Position numbers and translations under genes: made by a program
Shown here: positions 55,579-64,000 of the stretch, in pieces
Layout: the number at the start of each line of letters is the position of its first letter
Numbering within the stretch: position 1 is the stretch's first letter
The notes under the pieces: generated by a model
Seen by the model: the letters and a program-made list of their open reading frames with translations, nothing else
Databases searched by the model: none
Told to the model about the DNA's origin: nothing
Origin: Actinotalea solisilvae
GTDB lineage: Bacteria; Actinomycetota; Actinomycetes; Actinomycetales; Cellulomonadaceae
Length of the DNA stretch: 64,000 nucleotides
Direction of reading: 5' to 3'
NCBI RefSeq assembly: GCF_016464425.1
Contig: NZ_JADDKQ010000009.1
Span: forward strand, 62,001-126,000

Positions 55579-57066
55579 TCAGCGTGCCGCGCCGGCGCCC
55601 GCGTCGCGCACCAGCGCGAGGACGTCGTCGCGGACCTTGGTCATGATGTCCTCGTCCGCCGCCTCGACGTTGAGCCGCAGCAGGGGCTCGGTGTTCGACG
55701 CCCGCAGGTTGAACCACCAGCGCGGCTGGGCGTCCCAGTGCGACACCGTGAGGCCGTCGAGCTCGTCGACCTCGACGGGGCCCGCGCCCTGCTGCGTCAC
55801 GTACGCCTCGACGACGCGGGCCCGCGCGGCCGCGACGTCCTCGACGCGCGAGTTGATCTCCCCGGACGCGGAGTACGGCTCGTAGGCCTCGGACAGCTCG
55901 CTGAGCGTGAGCGGCCGACCGTCGGCGGCGCGCGCCTGACCGAGGGCCGCGAGCACGTGCATCGCCGCGAGCATGCCGGTGTCGGCGAAGAAGAAGTCGC
56001 GGAAGTAGTAGTGCGCGCTGTGCTCGCCGCCGAAGACGGCGTCGTTGCGGGCCATCTCCGCCTTGATGAACGAGTGGCCCACGCGCGTGCGCACCGTGCG
56101 CGCCCCCGCGGCGTCGAGCAGGTCGGGCACGACCTTGGAGCTGATGAGGTTGTAGATGACCGTCGGCGTGCGGCCCGCGGCGCGCTCGCGCGCGACCTCG
56201 CGCAGGCCCACGAGGGCCGTGATGGCCGACGGCGTCACGGGCTCGCCCCGCTCGTCGATGACGAAGCAGCGGTCGGCGTCGCCGTCGAACGCGAGGCCGA
56301 TGTCCGCGCCGTGCTCGACGACCGCGGCCTGGAGGTCGCGCAGGTTCTCGGGCTCGAGCGGGTTCGCCTCGTGGTTGGGGAAGGTCCCGTCGAGCTCGAA
56401 GTACAGCGGCACGACGTCGAACGGCAGCGCGGGCAGGCCGGCCGCCTCGCCGAGCACCGCCGGGACGGTGAGCCCGCCCATGCCGTTGCCCGCGTCGACG
56501 ACGACCTTGAGCGGCCGCGCCTCGCGCAGGTCGACGAGCGAGCGCAGGAAGGCCGCGTACTCGGCGAGCATCTCGCGGTCGCTGACCGTGCCCTGCTCGT
56601 CGGCGACGGCGGGCGGCTCGACGAGGTACTGCGCCGCGAGCGTCCGGATCGCGCCGAGGCCCGAGTCCTCGCCGACGGGGCGGGCGCCCGCCCAGCACAT
56701 CTTGATGCCGTTGTACTGCGCGGGGTTGTGGCTCGCGGTGAACATCGCGCCCGGCACGTCGAGCGCGCCGGACGCGTGGTAGAGCCCGTCGGTCGAGCAC
56801 AGGCCGATCGTGACGACGTCGACGCCGCGCGCGGTGAGGCCGCCGGCGAACGCGGCCACGAGCTCGGGCCCGGAGGGACGCATGTCGTTGCCCACCACGA
56901 CGCGCGGGCGGGGCGCGCCGTCCGCCCGACCCGGGAGCACGACGACGTCGGCGAACGCGGCACCGATCGCGCGCGCGACCTCGGGGCTGAACGGCTCGGG
57001 GACGACGCCGCGCACGTCGTAGGCCTTGATCAGGGTGCTGAGGTCGGGCGGGGTCGCAGAGGTCAC
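55579..57066 (-). CDS. manB: Phosphomannomutase / phosphoglucomutase
   Basis: Interconverts hexose 1- and 6-phosphates, supplying GDP-mannose for glycans; 495 residues. All four alpha-D-phosphohexomutase domains: phosphoserine loop MFTASHNPAQYNG near 108, metal loop LAFDGDADRC near 254, sugar loop GGEHSAHYYFRDF near 349, and phosphate-binding RASNTEPLLRLN near 460. In mycobacteria the neighbour-equivalent (Rv3257c) is ManB. TAGGCT lies 7 nt before the GTG start (leaderless). Confidence 0.94.
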   Translation of the reverse strand: MTSATPPDLSTLIKAYDVRGVVPEPFSPEVARAIGAAFADVVVLPGRADGAPRPRVVVGNDMRPSGPELVAAFAGGLTARGVDVVTIGLCSTDGLYHASGALDVPGAMFTASHNPAQYNGIKMCWAGARPVGEDSGLGAIRTLAAQYLVEPPAVADEQGTVSDREMLAEYAAFLRSLVDLREARPLKVVVDAGNGMGGLTVPAVLGEAAGLPALPFDVVPLYFELDGTFPNHEANPLEPENLRDLQAAVVEHGADIGLAFDGDADRCFVIDERGEPVTPSAITALVGLREVARERAAGRTPTVIYNLISSKVVPDLLDAAGARTVRTRVGHSFIKAEMARNDAVFGGEHSAHYYFRDFFFADTGMLAAMHVLAALGQARAADGRPLTLSELSEAYEPYSASGEINSRVEDVAAARARVVEAYVTQQGAGPVEVDELDGLTVSHWDAQPRWWFNLRASNTEPLLRLNVEAADEDIMTKVRDDVLALVRDAGAGAAR

Positions 57067-57079
57067 GGCCCGCAGCCTA
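57067..57079 (-). promoter_or_regulatory. -10 element of manB (leaderless type)
   Basis: TAGGCT, 7 nt, GTG on the minus strand. Confidence 0.5.
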
Positions 57080-57093
57080 GTCAGCGCGCCCGG

Positions 57094-57321
57094 TCAGCGG
57101 GGCTTGCGGGCCGACCGCTGGATGACCGCCTCGATCGGCAGGCTCTCCCAGGAGCCGTCCGCGCCGAGGGTCAGCCACTCGCGGCGCTCGCAGCGGTGGC
57201 ACGAGACGAAGGTGACGTCCGTGCCGTCGGTGAGCACCATCGGCAGGCGGGTCAGCTCCGCGCTCCCGCACGTCGAGCAGACGTCGGGGCGCGGTCCGTC
57301 CGCCGCCGCGGGGTCGACCAC
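57094..57321 (-). CDS. Small zinc-ribbon protein (75 aa)
   Basis: Hypothetical protein with two CxxC knuckles: CSTCGS (about 15-20) and CHRCERREW (about 41-49), separated by strands, i.e. a zinc ribbon. It ends in a basic tail (QRSARKPR). Starts 1 nt after the DUF3499 stop, so it is in the same transcript. No named family recalled; RNA- or DNA-binding or a protein-interaction ribbon are possible. Confidence 0.72.
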   Translation of the reverse strand: MVDPAAADGPRPDVCSTCGSAELTRLPMVLTDGTDVTFVSCHRCERREWLTLGADGSWESLPIEAVIQRSARKPR

Positions 57322-57322
57322 G

Positions 57323-57685
57323 TCAGCCCTCTCCCCGCAGCACGCGCAGGTGACCTCGCCGGGTGATCTCGGACGCCGCCGGCACGGGCTCGGCGACGGC
57401 CACCGCGGGCCGCGGACGACCGGCCTCGCGCACGGCCTCGGCGAGCGCCACGAGGTCGTCGGGGCTCGGGCCGGTCGGCACGAACTCGGGCGTGAGCCGG
57501 ACGACCTCCCACCCGCGCGGGGCCGTGAGGCGCTCGGCGTGCTCGCTGCACAGGTCGTACGAGTGGGGCTCGGCGAGCTGCGCGAGCGGTCCGAGCACGG
57601 CCGTCGAGTCGGAGTAGACGTACGTCAGCGTCGCGACGGCGGCTCGACCGCACGCGCTGCGGGAGCACTGACGTCCGGACCTCAC
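57323..57685 (-). CDS. DUF3499 family protein
   Basis: Actinobacteria-specific protein of 120 residues, equivalent in position to Rv3258c. The hallmark block is present: CSRSACGRAAVATLTYVYSD (about 7-26), then HSYDLCSEHAERLTAPRGWE (about 46-65), whose Cys and His residues probably bind zinc. The C-terminal half is variable. TACTCT lies 7 nt before the GTG start. Divergent from the metallopeptidase-like gene, as in mycobacteria. Function unknown. Confidence 0.88.
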   Translation of the reverse strand: MRSGRQCSRSACGRAAVATLTYVYSDSTAVLGPLAQLAEPHSYDLCSEHAERLTAPRGWEVVRLTPEFVPTGPSPDDLVALAEAVREAGRPRPAVAVAEPVPAASEITRRGHLRVLRGEG

Positions 57686-57698
57686 AGGCGTGAGAGTA
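57686..57698 (-). promoter_or_regulatory. -10 element of the DUF3499 gene
   Basis: TACTCT, 7 nt, GTG on the minus strand. Confidence 0.5.
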
Positions 57699-57783
57699 CC
57701 TGCGCGGACCGACACGCGCCCTTCACCACGCCGCCACACGCCCGCGAGCACCCGCATGCGCCGCGCACGCGCCGCGACCGACC

Positions 57784-57795
57784 TAGGATCGACGC
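57784..57795 (+). promoter_or_regulatory. -10 element of the metallopeptidase-like gene
   Basis: TAGGAT, 6 nt, GTG; leaderless geometry. Confidence 0.55.
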
Positions 57796-58242
57796 GTGAG
57801 CACCGTCCAGCGCCGCTCGGCAGGGCCGGCCCTCGCCCTCCGCCGCCGGGACCGTCGCGGCCGTGGCCTGCGCGGCCCGCTGCTGCCGACCACCCTGCCC
57901 GGCTACCGCTCGCGCGCCGAGCGGTTCGACGACCACGTCCTGTCCGCGGTCGAGCGCCTCGAGCGCCGCTGGTCGGCGCAGCTCGAGGGCACCGAGTTCG
58001 CGGTCGAGGACGTCCCGCCGTCCCAGCCCGCGCCGTGGGAGCACGGCGGCGTCCCGCTCGGGCGCTGCTTCCCGGCCGACGCCGGCCTGCCCGCCCGGAT
58101 CGTCGTCTACCGCCGGCCGCTCGAGACGCGCGCGGTCGACGAGGCCGACCTGGCGGACCTCGTCCGCGACGTCCTCGTCGAGCAGGTCGCCCACCTCCTC
58201 GCCCGCGCCCCGGAGGACGTCGACCCGGGGTACCGCTCCTGA
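57796..58242 (+). CDS. Metallopeptidase-family (zincin-like) protein, Rv3259-type, degenerate HExxH
   Basis: Protein of 148 residues of the minimal-metallopeptidase-like family (Rv3259 equivalent). A basic N-terminus precedes LPTTLPGYRSRAERFDDHV and FAVEDVPP. The position of the zinc motif reads VEQVAHLLA (about 129-137): the first His of HExxH is Val, while Glu and the second His remain, so proteolysis is doubtful. Divergent from DUF3499; this pair is conserved across Actinobacteria. Confidence 0.8.
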   Translation: MSTVQRRSAGPALALRRRDRRGRGLRGPLLPTTLPGYRSRAERFDDHVLSAVERLERRWSAQLEGTEFAVEDVPPSQPAPWEHGGVPLGRCFPADAGLPARIVVYRRPLETRAVDEADLADLVRDVLVEQVAHLLARAPEDVDPGYRS

Positions 58243-58286
58243 GCCCGTCGGACGTCCCCGCCGTGCCGTCTAGGGTGGTCGGCACC

Positions 58287-59159
58287 ATGGCAGCTCCCTC
58301 CCCCGTGCCCGCCCCGGCGCCCCTGCGGGTCGTCTGCGTGACGTACCACCCCGGCGAGGAGCTCGAGGACTTCGCGCGCTCGCTCGCGACGGCGACCACG
58401 CGCGAGGTCGACCTCGTCCTCGTCGACAACGGCACCGACGCGACCGTCAGCGAGCGCATCGCCCGCGCCCACGGCGGCCGCGTGCTCCCGGCGGGCGGCA
58501 ACCTCGGCTACGGCCGTGCGGCCAACCTCGGCGCGCGCGGCCTGGCGGAGGGCTGGCTCGTCGTCGCGAACCCGGACATCGTCTGGCACCCGGGCAGCCT
58601 CGACGGCCTCCTCGAGGCCGCCACGCGCCACCCGCGCGCCGGGGCGCTCGGCCCGGGCATCCTCAACCCGGACGGCACGAGGTACCCGTCGGCGCGCGCG
58701 CTGCCGTCGCTCACCCAGGGCGTCGGGCACGCGCTCCTCGGCCGGCTGTGGCCCACCAACCCCTGGACGCGCGGCTACCAGCGCCGCCAGGAGGACGTCG
58801 CCACGACGGAGGGCCCCGCGGGCTGGCTGTCGGGCGCGTGCCTGCTCCTGCGCGCCGAGGCGTTCGCCGAGGTGGGCGGCTTCGACGAGGGCTACTTCAT
58901 GTTCTTCGAGGACCTCGACCTGGGCGAGCGGCTCGGGCGCGCCGGCTGGGCCAACGTGCACGTCCCGGGCGTCACCGTGACGCACGTCGGCGGCACGTCG
59001 TGGCGCGACCGCCCGGCGCCCATGATCCGGGCGCACCACGCATCCGCGGCGCGGTACCTCTCGCGCCGGTACCACCGGTGGTACCAGTGGCCGGTGCGCG
59101 TCGCGATCCGCGTCGGCCTCGCCGTGCGCCAGGCGCTCGAGCTGCGCGCCGCGCGCTGA
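58287..59159 (+). CDS. Family 2 glycosyltransferase, WbbL-like
   Basis: Cytoplasmic GT-A glycosyltransferase of 290 residues resembling rhamnosyltransferases such as WbbL. Nucleotide-sugar start VVCVTYHPGEELEDFARSL and LVLVDNGTD (about 40), then GGNLGYGRAANLGAR (about 69), the metal-site region VVANPDIVWHPG near 92, and acceptor-side FDEGYFMFFEDLDLGERLGR near 207. TAGGGT lies 10 nt before the ATG, a very short leader. The mycobacterial equivalent locus also has WbbL near ManB. Confidence 0.87.
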   Translation: MAAPSPVPAPAPLRVVCVTYHPGEELEDFARSLATATTREVDLVLVDNGTDATVSERIARAHGGRVLPAGGNLGYGRAANLGARGLAEGWLVVANPDIVWHPGSLDGLLEAATRHPRAGALGPGILNPDGTRYPSARALPSLTQGVGHALLGRLWPTNPWTRGYQRRQEDVATTEGPAGWLSGACLLLRAEAFAEVGGFDEGYFMFFEDLDLGERLGRAGWANVHVPGVTVTHVGGTSWRDRPAPMIRAHHASAARYLSRRYHRWYQWPVRVAIRVGLAVRQALELRAAR

Positions 59160-59172
59160 CCCGGCCTCCTGC

Positions 59173-60783
59173 TCAGCCGACCTGGACGAGCACCTCCGGC
59201 TGGGCCGTCCGCGGCGCGACCGGGCTGAGCACCGCGATCATGCCCCCGGCGGGGTCGGCGCGCTCGAGCACCGCGGCCCACACGACCCGCGGGTCGTCGG
59301 TGCGCAGCACGAGGGCCGCCGCACGGGCCCCCGCGGCCGCGTCGTCGGGCAGCAGGTCGGCGAGCGGGACGGACGCCGTGGCGCCGGAGGTGAGCGTCAG
59401 CCCGTGCGTCGCGAGCACGTCGCCCGACGCGCCGAGGACGTCGAGCGTCGCGCGGGCGGGGCCGGACACCCCTGCCTGCGTCACCGCACCGAGGGTGAGC
59501 GCCCCGTCGCCCAGGGGCAGCGCGAGCGCGCCGCTGGTGCCCGGCAGGAGCGCCGGCGCCCACGCGCGGTCGAGCGGCGCCCGCGCGAGCGTGCCCGCGT
59601 CGGGCAGACCGACGCCCTGGCCGCGCGTGACGAGCGCGCCGGCGACGACCGGGACGTCGCTCGTGACGACGGCGGTCCAGGCACCCTCCGCGAGGCCGGC
59701 GAGCGGGACGTCGAGCACCTCGCCCGCGCGCAGCTCGACCTCGTCCGCGCCGGGCAGGGCGACCGCGCCGCCCGGGCCGAGCAGGGAGATCGAGGCGGTG
59801 CCGCCCTCGTCGCCGGGCGCGAGCAGGCGCAGCGCCGCGGTGTCCGCGCCGTCGATCGCCGTCGTCGTCACGGACACGCCGGGCACGACCTGGCGCTCCG
59901 CCGGTCCGGTGCCCGCGACCACGAGGTCGACGCCCGCCGGCACGAGGCCGCGCAGCTGGCTGTCCTGGAGGTAGCCGGTGACGAGGCCGCCCGAGGCCGT
60001 CAGCCGGACGACGACGCGCGCCTGCTCGGCGGCCACGCCCTCGAGGAGCACGACGCGCTCGGACCCGGCCGGGACGAGGTACTCGGGCGACCCCGCGAGC
60101 TCGACCGCGCCGCCGGGCCCCCACAGCTCGAGCCGGACGCTCGCGGGCGTGCTGCCCGGGTTCTGGAGCACGAGGCGCGCGCTCGAGCCGAGCGCGGTGC
60201 TGCCCCCGACGAGCCACGTCTCGGCCGACGGCGCGCGGCACGACGCCGCCGCGAGGCCGCGCAGGTCGCCCGTCGTGGTCGTCACGCCGACGGCCCCCGC
60301 CGACCAGGCCGGCCGGTCCCTCGCCGCCTGCGTCGCCACCACCAGCGCCGTGTCGGGCACGACGGACGCGACGGCGCCGTCGGGCGCGGGGTCCAGGGGC
60401 GTCGCGGGCAGGGCCGTGGTGCCCGCCACGAGCGGGCGCAGCTCGCCCGCCGCGGCGTCCCCGCCGGGCTCCGGCGGCACGCTCACGGCGGTGAGGACGC
60501 TCGCGGACGCCTCGGGCGAGGGGTCGAACTGCGGGTCGTAGAGGACGTCGCCGCCCGGCTCCGGCTCGGTGGGCAGCCGCAGCGGACCCGGGCACACGAG
60601 GGTGGTCGGCGCGGGCGGCACGTCGACGGCCGTGAGCGCGACGGCGTCGGGCTCCGCGGGGGACGCCACGGGCCAGAGCGCCGGGGCGGCCGCGACCGCG
60701 CCGGCGACGAGCAGCACGCCGGCCCCGGTGAGGGTGCGCACGGCGGTCCGGCGCACGCGCGCGGCCAGGCCCAGCTCGGTCAT
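59173..60783 (-). CDS. DUF5719 family exported protein
   Basis: Protein of 536 residues with a signal anchor (about 16-40; LTGAGVLLVAGAVAAAPALWP) and a long extracytoplasmic all-beta region built of repeated immunoglobulin-like strands (LVLQNPGSTPASVRLELWGPGG; LLAPGDEGGTASISLLGPGG). It has a single Cys pair region (LVCPGPL, AASCRAPSAE) that could form a disulfide. Its ATG overlaps the stop of the large glycosyltransferase gene, so it is coupled to it. DUF5719 genes typically follow this glycosyltransferase in Actinobacteria; function unknown. Confidence 0.85.
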   Translation of the reverse strand: MTELGLAARVRRTAVRTLTGAGVLLVAGAVAAAPALWPVASPAEPDAVALTAVDVPPAPTTLVCPGPLRLPTEPEPGGDVLYDPQFDPSPEASASVLTAVSVPPEPGGDAAAGELRPLVAGTTALPATPLDPAPDGAVASVVPDTALVVATQAARDRPAWSAGAVGVTTTTGDLRGLAAASCRAPSAETWLVGGSTALGSSARLVLQNPGSTPASVRLELWGPGGAVELAGSPEYLVPAGSERVVLLEGVAAEQARVVVRLTASGGLVTGYLQDSQLRGLVPAGVDLVVAGTGPAERQVVPGVSVTTTAIDGADTAALRLLAPGDEGGTASISLLGPGGAVALPGADEVELRAGEVLDVPLAGLAEGAWTAVVTSDVPVVAGALVTRGQGVGLPDAGTLARAPLDRAWAPALLPGTSGALALPLGDGALTLGAVTQAGVSGPARATLDVLGASGDVLATHGLTLTSGATASVPLADLLPDDAAAGARAAALVLRTDDPRVVWAAVLERADPAGGMIAVLSPVAPRTAQPEVLVQVG

Positions 60784-63700
60784 CGCGGACCTCCTCGACG
60801 ACGGCGCACGGGGAGCGCCAGCAGCACGGTCACGAGCAGCGTGAGGCCCTGCAGGGCGAGCCACGGCGTCCGTCCGCCCGGGTCGTAGCGCACCGTGAGC
60901 TGACCGGACCCGTCGCCGAGCTCGAACGTCTGGCGCCACGAGCTCTCGACCGAGCGCAGGGGCCGGCCGTCGAGCCAGGCGCGCCAGCCCGGGTCCGCCC
61001 GCTCGGCCAGGACGAGCAGCCGCTCCGGGTCGCCGGCGGCCACGGGGGCGTCGACGACCCGCTCGTGCGCGGGGACGGCGACCGCCTGGCTGCCGGGGGT
61101 CTCCCCCGCGCCCGGCGCGTCCGCGGCAGGCGTCACGAGGCGGGCCCGCGCCGTCGTCGTGCCGGCCTGGGCGCCCGCCACGCGCCAGATGATCCCCGAC
61201 TCGGTCTCGGTGACGCGCTCGAGCCCGGCCGTCGCGTCGACGCGGCCGACGACGGCGGCGCGCGCCGCGGCGGCCTGGGGGTCGTCCCCCGCCGGCGGCA
61301 CGAGGACGGCGCCGACGCCGAGACGCGCGAGCTGCGCGGCGACGTCGCCCGCGGCGCCCGACGCGAGCCGGGCCGCGGTCCCCGCGAGCTCGGTGTCGGC
61401 CGCGTCGGCCGCGACGGCCGCCGGAGCGTCCGGGGCGCCGCGCACGGCGCGCGCGGTCACGGACCGGCCGACCTCCGTGAGCTGGACGCCGTCGTGCCGC
61501 AGGGCGGTCGCGCGGACCTGCTCGTCGGGGCCCGGCTCGAGGAGCAGCACCCGGACGTCGTCGGGCGAGGCCTGGAGCTGACGGCCGATCGCGGGCACGA
61601 CGGGGACCGCGCTCGTGGTGAGGGCGAGGTCGCGCGCGCCCGTGGAGTGCCACGTCCACGCGCCCAGGACGGTCGCGGGCGCCACGACGGCCAGCACCGC
61701 GAGCACGCCGGCGGTGACCTGCCGCCAGCCGAAGGCGTGGCGGCCCACGACGGTCCGCAGCCCGGCCGCGCCCACGAGCGCCGCCACGAGCAGGCCGAGC
61801 AGCGCGAGGCTCACCCCGGGACCCGCCCACCCGGGCGCCAGCACGGTGCCGGGCGCGTCCCCGGGCACGTCCGCGACCCCCGTGTGGACGGCGCCGGCGA
61901 CGACGCCGGCCGCGAGCCCGCACGCGGCGACGAGCCACGCGGCGCGCGCGGCGCGGCCCCGCCGGCCGGGCACGACGAGGCCGAGCAGCGCCACGACCGC
62001 CACGACGCCCGTGAGCGCGTAGGGCACGACGCCGGACGCGACGTCCGGCAGGTCCACCCAGGCAGGCGCCGCGGTGGGCCAGCCGAGCAGCTGCTGCCAC
62101 GGCTCGGCGGCGGACGCGGCGGTGGGCACGCCGGGTGCGGCGAGCAGCACGCGCCAGCCGTCGGCCCCCTCGCTCACGGCGTCGAGCACCGTGGGCGCCT
62201 GGAGCACGAGGGCCGGCACGGCGACCCAGACGAGCCGGCGACGTCGGCGCACCGCCGCCGCCACCACGAGGAGCGCGAGCAGGCCGGCCGGCAGGAGGAC
62301 GGGGGCGGCGGCGACCACGACCGCGAGGGCGAGGCCGGCGCCGGCCGCCGCCGCGAGCGACGGCTCGGCCTCGTGCGGTGCGCGCGCGGGCTCGTCGCCG
62401 CGGGGGCCGCCGACGCGCTGCGCCCCGACGAGGCCCGACTCGACGACGTCGACGCGCGCGTGGCCGACCGCCCGTGCGACGCCGAGCGCGACCCACGGCA
62501 GCGCCGCGTGCGCGACGACCGCGCCGAGGCGGGCGTGGGCGAGCCCCACGAGGAGCGCCGGTGCCGCGGTCCAGACGAGCGAGGCCCAGGCCCGCAGGAC
62601 CACAGAGCGCGTCACGGCACCGGCCGCGAACCACGCCCCGGCGGCGGCGAGCACGACCGAGCCCAGCAGCAGGACCGCGGCGGCGAGGCCCGCGCTGCCG
62701 AGCACGGCCGCGACCGGCGCGAGGACGAGGAGGAACGGGTCGCTCGGCCCCGGGTGCCCGAGCCCGCCCGCGACCCAGCCGGACGTGGCGGAGGCCCAGA
62801 GCGCGCCGCGGTCGGCGTCGCCCGCGGCGAGGTCGCCGCCCGTGAGCCGCTCCCCCGCGAGGACGCGCGTGATCAGCGGCCCGAGCACCGCCGCCGAGAC
62901 CGCGACGGCGCCCACCACCACGACCGCGAGCGTCCCGCGCCGGCGCGCGCGCAGCGCCGAGAGCTCGGCGATCTCGAGCTCGCTCGGCGTCCGGCGCAGG
63001 CGCCGGCGCTCGGCCGCGGCGAGCCGGCGGTCCCGCAGCTGCCGGACGACGTCGCGCCAGGTCTCCTGCAGGGGCCGCAGGGCCGCGCGACGCGTGCGTC
63101 GGGTCCGGGTCGCCGCCCGCCGGGCGCGCACGACCCGGTCGGACCGCACGAGCACCGCCCACGGTGCCAGCAGCTCGGCGACGACGAGGTGCGGCTCCTT
63201 CGTGACGAACCGGCCGAGCGCGCGCACGACGCCGCTCGCGACGGCGAGGAGCGCGACGACGGGCACGAGGCCCAGCGGCACGCCCACGAGCTGGCTGTGG
63301 ACGAACGCCTCGCGGCGGGCCTGGGCGGACCGGCGCGCGTCCCAGCCCGGCCGGTTGAGCACGGCTCCGCCGACGGGCAGCGCGAGCGACGCCTGCGCGT
63401 GCCGCACCACCGCGCGGGGCACGACGACGACGCGGTGCCCCGCGAGGCGCGCGCGCCGCGACAGGTCGAGGCCGTCGCCGTAGGGGCCGAGCGCCGGGTC
63501 CGTCCCGCCGAGGTCGTCCCACGCGTCGCGCCGGACGAGGGCGCCCGCGATGCCGACGCCGAGGACGTCCTCGCGGCCGTCGTGCTGGCCCTGCTCGACC
63601 TCAGGCTCGTCGATGCCCGTCATCCGCCGGCCGAAGCGCGACGTCGAGAGCCCGACCTCCAGGACGCGCACCGGGCTCCCCCACGTGCGCTGCTTGCACC

Positions 63701-64000
63701 CCGCCACGGCGACCGACGGTGCGGCCTCGACCGCGCGCAGCAGCTCGGCGAGCGCGGTCGCCTCCGGGGCGCTGTCGTCGTGCAGGAGCCACAGCCAGGC
63801 GGGCGGTCCGGCAGGGCCGGACGGGCCGGCCGCGGCGGCGTCGTCGTCGGCCGCGAGCGCGCGGCGGACCGCGTGCCCGAAGGTCCGCGCGCCGTGCGCC
63901 TCGACGAGCCGCACGGGCGGCACGGGCGGCACGCCGGGTGCCGGCGCGCCGGCGTCGGCCGCGGCCGCGCGCACGCGCGCGAGGACGGCGTGCAGGGTCT
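60780..64000 (-). CDS. Large membrane glycosyltransferase, family 2 (5' end outside window)
   Basis: At least 1073 residues visible; the true start lies past the window edge, since the frame stays open upstream of a GTG at 63974. The GT2 part occupies the first 240 residues or so (WLWLLHDDSAPEATALAELL, VAVAGCKQRTWG, GTDPALGPYGDGLDLSRRARLAG). About a dozen hydrophobic segments follow, then an external C-terminal domain (about 800-1040) and a last membrane helix before a basic tail. Likely uses polyprenyl-linked sugars for a wall glycan. It runs in tandem with DUF5719. Confidence 0.88.
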   Translation of the reverse strand, partial: TLHAVLARVRAAAADAGAPAPGVPPVPPVRLVEAHGARTFGHAVRRALAADDDAAAAGPSGPAGPPAWLWLLHDDSAPEATALAELLRAVEAAPSVAVAGCKQRTWGSPVRVLEVGLSTSRFGRRMTGIDEPEVEQGQHDGREDVLGVGIAGALVRRDAWDDLGGTDPALGPYGDGLDLSRRARLAGHRVVVVPRAVVRHAQASLALPVGGAVLNRPGWDARRSAQARREAFVHSQLVGVPLGLVPVVALLAVASGVVRALGRFVTKEPHLVVAELLAPWAVLVRSDRVVRARRAATRTRRTRRAALRPLQETWRDVVRQLRDRRLAAAERRRLRRTPSELEIAELSALRARRRGTLAVVVVGAVAVSAAVLGPLITRVLAGERLTGGDLAAGDADRGALWASATSGWVAGGLGHPGPSDPFLLVLAPVAAVLGSAGLAAAVLLLGSVVLAAAGAWFAAGAVTRSVVLRAWASLVWTAAPALLVGLAHARLGAVVAHAALPWVALGVARAVGHARVDVVESGLVGAQRVGGPRGDEPARAPHEAEPSLAAAAGAGLALAVVVAAAPVLLPAGLLALLVVAAAVRRRRRLVWVAVPALVLQAPTVLDAVSEGADGWRVLLAAPGVPTAASAAEPWQQLLGWPTAAPAWVDLPDVASGVVPYALTGVVAVVALLGLVVPGRRGRAARAAWLVAACGLAAGVVAGAVHTGVADVPGDAPGTVLAPGWAGPGVSLALLGLLVAALVGAAGLRTVVGRHAFGWRQVTAGVLAVLAVVAPATVLGAWTWHSTGARDLALTTSAVPVVPAIGRQLQASPDDVRVLLLEPGPDEQVRATALRHDGVQLTEVGRSVTARAVRGAPDAPAAVAADAADTELAGTAARLASGAAGDVAAQLARLGVGAVLVPPAGDDPQAAAARAAVVGRVDATAGLERVTETESGIIWRVAGAQAGTTTARARLVTPAADAPGAGETPGSQAVAVPAHERVVDAPVAAGDPERLLVLAERADPGWRAWLDGRPLRSVESSWRQTFELGDGSGQLTVRYDPGGRTPWLALQGLTLLVTVLLALPVRRRRGGPR

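Noticed and set aside
59173-63522. A single 1449-codon minus-strand frame joining DUF5719 to the glycosyltransferase region
   Set aside because: Its upstream two-thirds are out of frame with the real glycosyltransferase; only the last 536 codons, from the ATGA-coupled start, encode the DUF5719 protein.

Overview
The window is very G+C-rich, gene-dense actinobacterial chromosome. It carries the fused 2-oxoglutarate decarboxylase Kgd, MtrA-MtrB-LpqB, a SigR/RsrA-type thiol-stress sigma/anti-sigma pair, the tiny ribosomal protein bL37, DUF3499 and an Rv3235-family protein. Gene order and product types suggest a Micrococcales member, probably near Cellulomonas or Cellulosimicrobium; the genus is inference. 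No tRNA, rRNA, CRISPR array, transposase or prophage gene was recognised. Both ends cut genes: an M15 peptidase at the left and a large membrane glycosyltransferase at the right.

Layout. 1-7.1 kb: M15 carboxypeptidase (partial), two CNNM/CBS hemolysin-family membrane proteins, a two-component system whose kinase has almost no external loop, and an ABC transporter. 7.2-17.4 kb: kgd, MBL hydrolase/TetR divergent pair, GlxA-type AraC regulator, degenerate SGNH protein, PadR/DUF4097 pair and a PilT-like ATPase. 17.5-25.4 kb: bL37, rsrA-sigR, DoxX, aroA, rsgA, hisN, DUF6912 and CpaE-like/CpaB-like proteins. 25.6-35.3 kb: BldC-like protein, LysM and Rv3235 proteins, secA, EamA exporter, an AlkX-type glycosylase, hpf and comF. 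35.7-39.9 kb: lpqB, mtrB, mtrA. 40-45.9 kb: membrane protein, DUF4129, DUF4350, MoxR, DUF58. 45.9-50.8 kb: an apparently inserted accessory segment (repressor-like HTH, compact PEP-synthase-like protein, winged-helix protein, AlkZ-type glycosylase, and a DUF559 protein bracketed by repeats). 50.8-64 kb: SpoIIM-like and RDD proteins, M15 lipoprotein, ahcY, Trm112, manB, DUF3499, metallopeptidase-like protein, WbbL-like and larger glycosyltransferases, DUF5719.

Much of 17.5-58 kb follows the order of the Mycobacterium tuberculosis Rv3221-Rv3259 segment, so most of it is conserved core. The clearest departure is the roughly 5 kb segment between DUF58 and SpoIIM.

Expression signals are unusually readable. 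About fifteen genes have a TANNNT-like -10 hexamer ending 5-7 nt before the start codon, the pattern of leaderless transcripts, and many neighbours are coupled through ATGA/GTGA overlaps. sigR has a perfect GGAAT-N18-GTT promoter placed so that two leaderless starts could give two SigR isoforms. Strong inverted repeats that look like operators precede the tetR, padR/DUF4097, glxA-type and HTH/PEP-enzyme units.
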